NCBI RefSeq assembly: GCF_014489845.1
Contig: NZ_JABURY010000010.1
Coordinates: 155,087 to 219,086, forward strand
DNA length: 64,000 bases
Reading direction: 5' to 3'
Origin: Frischella japonica
GTDB lineage: Bacteria > Pseudomonadota > Gammaproteobacteria > Enterobacterales > Orbaceae
Part shown: positions 58,016-64,000 of the stretch, one piece after another
How positions within the stretch are numbered: position 1 is the first letter of the stretch
Layout: each line of letters begins with the position of its first letter
Made by a program: the position numbers and the translations under genes
The notes under the pieces: model-generated
What the model was told of the DNA's origin: nothing
The model's database searches: none
What the model saw: only the letters and a program-made list of their open reading frames with translations

Positions 58016-58828
58016 ATGGAACAACGTATCGGATTTATTGGGCTGGGAAATATGGGGTGTGCAATCTTACAAGGGATTATAGCTAGCCAATCTGTTCCCG
58101 CATCACAATTCTATGTTTATGATATTCATCCAGAAAATGGTGAAAAATTAAAAGCGAATTATGAAGTTTATGTGATGGAGTCGGCAAAAGAAGTTGCAAA
58201 AGAAGCCGATATCGTATTTATTGCTGTCAAACCAAACAATATTAATGATGTTTTGAGTGAAATACAGAAAGAGCTCAAAAAGTCGACAGTGGTAGTGTCA
58301 GTCGCTGCTGGTATTACAATTAAAATGATTGAAGCCGTGATTGGTTATGATCAAAAAATTATCCGAGTTATGCCAAATACACCAGCTTTAGTCAACTCTG
58401 CGATGTGCTCATTAACGCCAAATACGGAAGTGACTCCAGAAGAGCTGTTAGCTGTCAGAGCCTTATTAAATTGTATTGGCTTAACTGAGGTCTTACCTGA
58501 ATATCAAGTCCATTCTGCAACTGGAGTAGGAGGAAGTGGTCCAGCATTTGTCTTTATGTTTATTGAAGCACTGGCTGATGGCGCGGTGAAAGGCGGTATG
58601 ACCCGTCGACAAGCTTATAAATTTGCGGCGCAAACCGTTATGGGATCAGCGAAACTGATGTTAGAAACAGGTAAGCACCCTGGTGAATTAAAAGATATGG
58701 TGTGCTCACCCGGCGGTATTACCATTGAAGGCGTACAGGAGTTAGAACAAAATACTTTTAGAGCTGCCGTTATGGATGCAGTAGAAGCGTGTATCAACCG
58801 TTCAAAACAGTTGTCAGGTGAAAAATAG
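58016..58828 (+). CDS. proC: Pyrroline-5-carboxylate reductase
   Basis: A 270-residue P5C reductase (E. coli ProC 269 aa), the last step of proline synthesis. The Rossmann motif IGFIGLGNMGCAIL is at the start; VRVMPNTPALVNSAM-like RVMPNTPALVNSAMCSL and the C-terminal ATGVGGSGPAFVFMFIEALADGAVKGGM and SPGGITIEGVQELE are family signatures. AGAGGAACCTC precedes the ATG. The 285-bp upstream gap to thiQ shows no other gene; a short frame at 57882-58082 that overlaps this start is not considered real. Confidence 0.97.
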   Translation: MEQRIGFIGLGNMGCAILQGIIASQSVPASQFYVYDIHPENGEKLKANYEVYVMESAKEVAKEADIVFIAVKPNNINDVLSEIQKELKKSTVVVSVAAGITIKMIEAVIGYDQKIIRVMPNTPALVNSAMCSLTPNTEVTPEELLAVRALLNCIGLTEVLPEYQVHSATGVGGSGPAFVFMFIEALADGAVKGGMTRRQAYKFAAQTVMGSAKLMLETGKHPGELKDMVCSPGGITIEGVQELEQNTFRAAVMDAVEACINRSKQLSGEK

Positions 58829-58953
58829 TTTTCATCATGTTCATAATTTTTTTATTTGATAAATTTAATGAATGTTGAAAATAAACAATTACGAGTTGGT
58901 TAAATTTAGCAATATATGTAACATATTCGATATGAATCTCTTTTTATAAGTTT

Positions 58954-58989
58954 AAAACCAGATATTGAGTATACAGATATCTGGTTTTT
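58954..58989 (+). terminator. Rho-independent terminator downstream of proC
   Basis: AAAACCAGATAT pairs perfectly with ATATCTGGTTTT (12 bp) around an 11-nt loop, ending in a run of five T. It lies 125 nt after the proC stop codon, with nothing coding between. Confidence 0.8.
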
Positions 58990-59454
58990 CCATGTTAAAG
59001 CTTAATTTTAGCGATAAGTTCCCTTTTTTTAAATTTAAATATGCTGGTGTACATTTATACGAAAAAGTACGTAGTATCATCATAGCAAGGCTTCAAATTA
59101 TCTTAAAAGTATAATTCTTACTCTTTTACAGTCATTTTTGGAAAATTTTCTCTTTTTATTCAGTAATTTAATAGACATCTGAGTAAAATAATCTATTATA
59201 CTTAAGTTATCGCTACCGCTAATTAAGCGGTAATTTAATTAATATTAAATTAATTTGTAATGATCTAATTTTTATAACTTATAATTCATCAACAGATTAT
59301 CGGTATAGCTTTTATGAAAGCACCTTATTTACATAAATCGTCACAACACAACAGTAAGCTAATTATAATAAAGCATTTTGTTTAGAATCACCCTTTTTAC
59401 AAGAAATCAAGTAGTAGCATAAGAAATTGATATTAGCGATATTTTGCTAAATGC
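58990..59454. other. Non-coding region upstream of the first exoprotein gene
   Basis: AT-rich DNA without a gene. TACCGCT / AGCGGTA with a 5-nt loop at 59214-59232 forms a small perfect hairpin with no T tract. From about 59412 onward the sequence is repeated upstream of the second exoprotein gene. Confidence 0.45.
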
Positions 59455-59527
59455 ACCCTGTAATTTATTCATTGATTAATGTGATTGTTATTCACAGCGC
59501 ATTAATTAGTGATGAATTTTACAGGGT
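59455..59527 (+). promoter_or_regulatory. Long imperfect dyad upstream of exoprotein gene 1
   Basis: Arms ACCCTGTAA (59455-59463) and TTACAGGGT (59519-59527) enclose ATTCAT/ATGAAT, ATTAAT/ATTAAT and GTGA/TCAC pairs around a 7-nt loop, forming a 73-nt hairpin or nested operator 44 nt before the start codon. A homologous element is at 62885-62957. Confidence 0.5.
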
Positions 59528-59571
59528 TCAATATTCATGTTAAACGTCAAATATTATGAGAAGGAAAAACA

Positions 59572-62334
59572 ATGAATAAATACTTTTATCGTGTTGTCTT
59601 TAATCGTGTGCGTGGCATGCTAATGGTGGTGTCGGAAATTACCAAAAATCATCAGGGTAATGCGCGCAGTAGTCAAAAAGTGAAATCCGTTCACAAACTA
59701 AGTAATAAAGCATTTACTTTAAAACCAATAATTTTTATGTCATATCTGGCATTAGGATTAGTCAGTGTGATAACCCCAAGCTATGCTGGCACCATCATTG
59801 TAGATAAAAATGCCGAAAGTCATCAACGGCCGATAATTGCGCAAACCGACAAAGGCGCAACACAAGTCAATATTGCTGCACCGAATAAAAATGGTGTTTC
59901 ACATAATAAATATAATCAATTTGATGTTGATAAAAATGGTGTCATTTTAAATAACACAAAATTGGATAGTAGGAGTAGACTTGGCGGTAATATCAAAGGT
60001 AATGCATTATTGCAGGAAACCGGTAGTGCGAAAATCATTTTAAATGAAGTCAATTCAAAAGATCCGAGTAAACTCAATGGCTATATTGAAGTCGCCGGAA
60101 AAAAAGCTCAGGTGATCATTGCCAACCCAGCTGGAATAACCTGTGATGGGTGTGGTTTCATTAATGCCGATCGGGCTACGTTAACGACAGGTAAAGCCCT
60201 ATTCGAGAATGATCAATTAGTTGGCTATCGGGTTGAAGGCGGTAATATCACAATTGCAGGAGATGGATTAGATAGTTCAGCACAGGATTACACTGATATT
60301 ATTACACGAAGTGCCAACATAAATGGTGAATTATGGGCTAATAATCTTAAGGTTATTACTGGATTGAATGAAGTAACTGTTGATGGCAGTGTGACAAAAT
60401 CAGACCAAACGTCAGGAGCTCCTGAGTTTGCTATTGATGTCTCTGCTTTAGGTGGAATGTATGCGGGTAAAATTGAGTTGATCGGCACTGAATCTGGTGT
60501 TGGTGTGCATAATGCTGGGTACTTAGGGGCGAGTTCAGGTGAGTTAACTATTACAACCGATGGTAAAATTATTAATGGAGGTACTATTCAAGCTGCTAGT
60601 AATTTAACCTTAACAAGTCAGGAGCTTGAGAATCGTAAAGCCAAATTAACAACCGAACAAAATTTAGTAATTAAGGCTAATAATATTGTTAATGAAAACG
60701 CTGAACTTAAAGCTGAATCTAAAATTGTGATTAATGCGGAGAATATTAAATCTAATTATTCTGATTTAGTAAGCGATAATATTAATATCAATGCCAATGT
60801 TGTCAATAATGAACATTCAAAATTTAATGCCAAGCATAAACTAAGTGTTAAAAGTAATGAAATACATAACCAAGAATCAAAATTCGAAGCAGATGATATT
60901 AACCTAACAACTTCAAAGCAGCAAAATATTGCTTCAGAGATAAATGGTGATAACATTGGTATATATGCTGATACGCTAAATAATAAAGATACTGTATTCA
61001 AAGCAAAAAATGAACTAACTGTACGAGCTAACAACATTGAAAATATTAGTTCAATCTATAATGCAAATAATATTATCGTAGAGGCACAAAATATACATAA
61101 TTTACTTTCTGATTTTCATAGCCTTCAACAGATTGATATGAAAGGGGAAGGAATCATAAATCATGGTGCCAATTTCACTGCAGATTCCATATACCTTCAT
61201 GGATACGATATTGATAATGGTACTACATTAATTACAGGAAATAAGATCAGATTTCAAGCTTATTACTTACGTAATTATTCAGGATATATGAATGCTTTTG
61301 ATATTGTGTTCGATACAAATAAGCTTTATAACGATTATCTTAGTTTAGTCGCTTATAATAATATGACAATGTATGGTAATAACATCAGTAACAATTCATT
61401 AACTATTGAAGTTATTAATGGCAATTTGATAATGGCAGGTGGAATAATAAGAAATCAAATTACCGCACTAACCGCGCATGGTGATATAACAATAAAAGGT
61501 ACTGACGATTCAAATGATATTTTCCCAGCAAATTCTTTTCATTCATCAACACCGTTAAAATATTTAACTAATGAGGCCTCTAAAATAGTAAGTGGAGGTA
61601 ATATTTTAATTAAAGCAGAAAGTTATATTAATAATCATAAAGCTATAATAACTTCTGGTCAAAATACTGTTTTAACAGCCAAAAGTATCAATAATACCTT
61701 AGCGACTATTTTGAGTGAAAATTCAATAATTATACGCAGTAATAATATCAATAATAGTTTTGGTAACTTAAAAGCAATTGATATTGATATCACTTCAGAT
61801 GATCTTCATAACAATGGTACAGAAATTATAGCCGATAATAAATTTAATCTTGTTGCTAAAAATATTTCCAACAAAAATGGTAGTATCACAGCGAAAAATA
61901 TTCGTATTAGTGCAGATAAATTTACTCATGAAGCAGGCAATATTAAAGCGAATGAAGTTTTTATTTACGGAAATAATTTAAATAATTATAGCGATATTGA
62001 AGCTGATAATATTCATATTGAATTGAATCAAGATCTTAAAAATTTTCAAACTGGTTTTATAAAGGGTAATAATCTTTTCATAAAAGCTTCAGAAATTGAC
62101 AATTTTGGTGAAGACTCAATATTGAATCGTCGAATTTATGGTTTATTCGCTGAAAATTCCCTGATTATCAAGGCAAACACAATTAATAATTATCCAAATG
62201 CATCAATATTAAGCAATAATGAATTAGAGATTTTTGCTAAAACAATCAATAATTATAATGGAAGGATTTACGGTAAAGGATCTGAATATTTCCTTGTTGA
62301 TGAATATAATAAATATGATGATAACTGGTTTTAA
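59572..62334 (+). CDS. Two-partner-secretion exoprotein (FhaB-type), short form
   Basis: A 920-residue TpsA protein. Residues 1-36 are an extended signal peptide region (ESPR, MNKYFYRVVFNRVRGMLMVV...); hydrophobic core and cleavage site SYA follow near residue 72. The TPS haemagglutination-activity domain (about 73-310) contains HNKYNQFDVDKNGVILNN (111-128) and IIANPAGITCDGCGFINADR around 183-201. Residues ~340-920 are Asn-rich beta-helix repeats (e.g. NIHNLLSDFHSLQQIDMKGE). There is no C-terminal toxin, VENN or cysteine-rich domain, and the protein is far shorter than usual FhaB/CdiA. A good terminator 20 bp after the stop suggests the short form is natural. No TpsB transporter gene is in the window. 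Confidence 0.9.
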   Translation: MNKYFYRVVFNRVRGMLMVVSEITKNHQGNARSSQKVKSVHKLSNKAFTLKPIIFMSYLALGLVSVITPSYAGTIIVDKNAESHQRPIIAQTDKGATQVNIAAPNKNGVSHNKYNQFDVDKNGVILNNTKLDSRSRLGGNIKGNALLQETGSAKIILNEVNSKDPSKLNGYIEVAGKKAQVIIANPAGITCDGCGFINADRATLTTGKALFENDQLVGYRVEGGNITIAGDGLDSSAQDYTDIITRSANINGELWANNLKVITGLNEVTVDGSVTKSDQTSGAPEFAIDVSALGGMYAGKIELIGTESGVGVHNAGYLGASSGELTITTDGKIINGGTIQAASNLTLTSQELENRKAKLTTEQNLVIKANNIVNENAELKAESKIVINAENIKSNYSDLVSDNININANVVNNEHSKFNAKHKLSVKSNEIHNQESKFEADDINLTTSKQQNIASEINGDNIGIYADTLNNKDTVFKAKNELTVRANNIENISSIYNANNIIVEAQNIHNLLSDFHSLQQIDMKGEGIINHGANFTADSIYLHGYDIDNGTTLITGNKIRFQAYYLRNYSGYMNAFDIVFDTNKLYNDYLSLVAYNNMTMYGNNISNNSLTIEVINGNLIMAGGIIRNQITALTAHGDITIKGTDDSNDIFPANSFHSSTPLKYLTNEASKIVSGGNILIKAESYINNHKAIITSGQNTVLTAKSINNTLATILSENSIIIRSNNINNSFGNLKAIDIDITSDDLHNNGTEIIADNKFNLVAKNISNKNGSITAKNIRISADKFTHEAGNIKANEVFIYGNNLNNYSDIEADNIHIELNQDLKNFQTGFIKGNNLFIKASEIDNFGEDSILNRRIYGLFAENSLIIKANTINNYPNASILSNNELEIFAKTINNYNGRIYGKGSEYFLVDEYNKYDDNWF

Positions 62335-62354
62335 TTAAACTTAACTTTTGGGGT

Positions 62355-62390
62355 ATAGTAAATATGTTTATGCATATTTACTATTTTTTA
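62355..62390 (+). terminator. Rho-independent terminator of the short exoprotein gene
   Basis: ATAGTAAATATG / CATATTTACTAT, a perfect 12-bp stem with a 6-nt loop, followed by TTTTTA. It begins 20 nt after the stop codon at 62334. Confidence 0.85.
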
Positions 62391-62475
62391 GGTGTTTTGG
62401 CTAGTATTTGGTTTCAATTTACTATAATAATTTTAATTTACGAAATTTAGCTTTTGAACGGTAATGTTATAAATT

Positions 62476-62523
62476 AATTAAATAATTAAATAATTAAATA
62501 ATTAAATAATTAAATAATTAAAT
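62476..62523. repeat. Simple-sequence repeat, six copies of AATTAAAT
   Basis: Six perfect tandem copies of the 8-bp unit, flanked by partial units. It lies in the 667-bp gap between the two exoprotein genes, about 480 bp upstream of the second start codon. Such tracts can change length by slippage. The remainder of the gap up to 62840 is AT-rich without a recognised gene. Confidence 0.85.
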
Positions 62524-62840
62524 ATTTAATCAAAATATTATGATAAAGTGTTGTGAAACACTAAAAATTATTAGTAGAACTAATAGCCAGTTTTTTACTT
62601 TATTTGACATTCAGACTGCTATTCAAAATAACTTATCATGTTCTGCTTATTGAAAGCGATAGTTAATAACTAAAATAATAAATGGACATATTAAACATTT
62701 CAAAATTTATACAAATTTAAACCGATTATCGTTATAAGTGTGTTTATAAGATGCAGATTTAATAAATTTTTTTACGATAAAAAATACCACTAATTGTGTT
62801 AGTAAGTTTGATTAGAAATCGTCTTTTCACAAAAATTGAA

Positions 62841-63000
62841 GTTGTACCATAAGGAATTGATATTAGCTATATTTTGCTAAATTCACCCTGTAATTTATTC
62901 ATTGATTAACGTGAAAGTTATTCACAGCGCGTTAATTAGTGATGAACTTTACAGCGTTTAATATTTTGTTAAACGTTAAATATTAATAGAAGGAAAAAAC
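62841..63000 (+). repeat. Duplicated upstream region of exoprotein gene 2
   Basis: This ~160-bp stretch is the direct-repeat counterpart of about 59412-59571, continuing into the coding copies. It includes the dyad element 62885-62957 and the AGAAGGAAAAA ribosome-binding site. Most differences are single substitutions. The exact 5' end of the duplication is not sharply defined by eye. Confidence 0.75.
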
Positions 63001-63001
63001 A

Positions 63002-64000
63002 ATGAATAAATACTTTTATCGTGTTGTCTTTAATCGTGTGCGTGGCATGCTAATGGTGGTGTCGGAAATTACCAAAAATCATCAGGGTAATGCGCGCAGT
63101 AGTCAAAAAGTGAAATCCGTTCACAAGCTAAGTAATAAAGCTTTTACTTTAAAACCAATGGTTTTTATGTCATATCTGGCATTAGGATTAGTCAGTGTGA
63201 TAACCCCAAGCTATGCTGGCACCATCATTGTAGATAAAAATGCCGAAAATCATCAACGGCCGATAATTGCGCAAACCGACAAAGGCGCAACACAAGTCAA
63301 TATTGCTGCACCGAATAAAAATGGCGTTTCACATAATAAATATAATCAATTTGATGTCGATAAAAATGGTGTCATTTTAAATAACACAAAATCGGATAGT
63401 AAGAGTAAACTTGGTGGTAATATCAAAGGTAATGCATTATTGCAGGACACCGGTAGCGCGAAAATCATTTTAAATGAAGTCAATTCAAAAGATCCGAGTA
63501 AACTCAATGGCTATATTGAAGTCGCCGGAAAAAAAGCTCAGGTGATCATTGCCAACCCAGCTGGAATAACCTGTGATGGGTGTGGTTTCATTAATGCCGA
63601 TCGGGCTACGCTAACGACAGGTAAAGCCCTATTCGAGAATGATCAATTAGTTGGCTATCGGGTTGAAGGCGGTAATATCACAATTACTGGAGATGGATTA
63701 GATAGTTCAGCACAGGATTACACTGATATTATTGCACGCAGCGTTAATGTCAATGCTGAATTATGGGCCAGTGATTTAAAAGTTATAACTGGATTAAATG
63801 AAGTTACTGTTGATGGTAAAATTACTCAACTTGATCAACATGACCTAGACCTACAAGAACATACTCCGGAATTTGCTATTGATGTCTCTGCTTTAGGTGG
63901 AATGTATGCGGGTAAAATTCAAATGATCGGCACTGAATCTGGTGTTGGTGTGCATAATGCTGGGCAACTAGGGGCAAGTGCTGGCGGTTTAACTATTACA
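63002..64000 (+). CDS. Two-partner-secretion exoprotein (FhaB-type), 5' part (partial)
   Basis: The first 333 codons of a second TpsA gene; the rest lies beyond the right edge. The ESPR/signal region and TPS domain are nearly identical to those of the gene 3430 bp upstream, including the sequences HNKYNQFDVDKNGVILNN and NPAGITCDGCGFINADR. Differences cluster after residue ~245, where SVNVNAELWASDLKVITG replaces the other copy's sequence and a short insertion (QHDLDLQEHT) appears before the shared EFAIDVSALGGMYAGKI. Whether it is a full-length adhesin, a contact-dependent inhibition toxin or another short form cannot be seen. Confidence 0.9.
   Translation, partial: MNKYFYRVVFNRVRGMLMVVSEITKNHQGNARSSQKVKSVHKLSNKAFTLKPMVFMSYLALGLVSVITPSYAGTIIVDKNAENHQRPIIAQTDKGATQVNIAAPNKNGVSHNKYNQFDVDKNGVILNNTKSDSKSKLGGNIKGNALLQDTGSAKIILNEVNSKDPSKLNGYIEVAGKKAQVIIANPAGITCDGCGFINADRATLTTGKALFENDQLVGYRVEGGNITITGDGLDSSAQDYTDIIARSVNVNAELWASDLKVITGLNEVTVDGKITQLDQHDLDLQEHTPEFAIDVSALGGMYAGKIQMIGTESGVGVHNAGQLGASAGGLTIT

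Noticed and set aside
57882..58082. A 66-codon open frame upstream of proC
   Set aside because: It overlaps the proC start by 67 bp in another frame, its composition is that of random AT-rich DNA, and proC has its own good ribosome-binding site.
59480..59496. CRP site TGTGA...TCACA upstream of the exoprotein genes
   Set aside because: The spacer is seven rather than six bases in both copies, so a canonical CRP site is unlikely; it is treated as part of the larger dyad.
61900..62334. Contact-dependent inhibition toxin at the end of the first exoprotein
   Set aside because: The C-terminus consists of Asn-rich repeats up to the stop codon; no VENN motif, toxin domain or immunity gene follows.

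Overview
The window is AT-rich chromosomal DNA of a gammaproteobacterium. Most housekeeping proteins (ArgS, ProC, GlpG, CptA, TrmN6, CdaR, GarD/L/R/K, GudX/GudD) resemble their Escherichia coli counterparts along their whole length, yet the base composition is much poorer in G+C and the gene order is different. Together with the diet-related sugar-acid, purine and adhesin genes this suggests a host-associated relative of the Orbaceae (Gilliamella-like). That assignment is an inference, not a search result. No tRNA, rRNA, CRISPR array, transposase or prophage gene was recognised.

Layout. 1-853: 5' part of a pyruvate:flavodoxin oxidoreductase gene (minus strand, runs off the window). 1211-3531: polar amino-acid ABC importer (lipoprotein, permease, ATPase) with an attenuator-like hairpin after the lipoprotein gene. 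4370-6590: a small membrane protein and an orphan TerD-VWA (TerF-like) gene in AT-rich, gene-poor DNA. 6808-17078: a complete galactarate/glucarate locus: regulator cdaR, garD on the opposite strand, then gudP-gudX-gudD-garL-garR-garK, taking both aldaric acids to 2-phosphoglycerate and pyruvate. 18266-23317 (minus strand): adenine permease, a divergent adenine-deaminase paralogue and a canonical adenine deaminase, preceded by a strong promoter and a structured leader. 23895-24749: ypfJ.

25091-40091 is the least understood part: eight same-strand genes that look like an expanded form of the enterobacterial yehI-yehL-yehM-yehP-yehQ cluster (DUF4132, MoxR-type AAA+ ATPase, DUF5682, VWA protein, SWIM zinc-finger protein). 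Compared with that core it has an extra DUF4132 paralogue lacking the N-terminal third, an exported protein of unknown function, and a separate SWIM mini-protein. The core genes overlap or nearly touch, which suggests their products work together; the activity is unknown.

41509-58828 is mostly housekeeping and transport: a cold-shock protein with a long leader, a secreted nuclease, GlpG, CptA, YigZ, endonuclease V, TrmN6, a basic amino-acid antiporter paired with a dimethylarginine dimethylaminohydrolase, BrnQ-Apt, ArgS, a TPP riboswitch with thiBPQ, and ProC. 59572-64000 holds two tandem two-partner-secretion exoprotein (FhaB-type) genes. Their 5' ends and upstream regions are nearly identical. 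The first is short (920 aa) and closed by its own terminator; the second runs off the window.

The catabolic picture is one of scavenging: sugar diacids, adenine, branched-chain and basic amino acids, methylated arginine and thiamine are all imported or salvaged here. The adhesin-like exoproteins and the envelope-modifying CptA fit a host-surface lifestyle.
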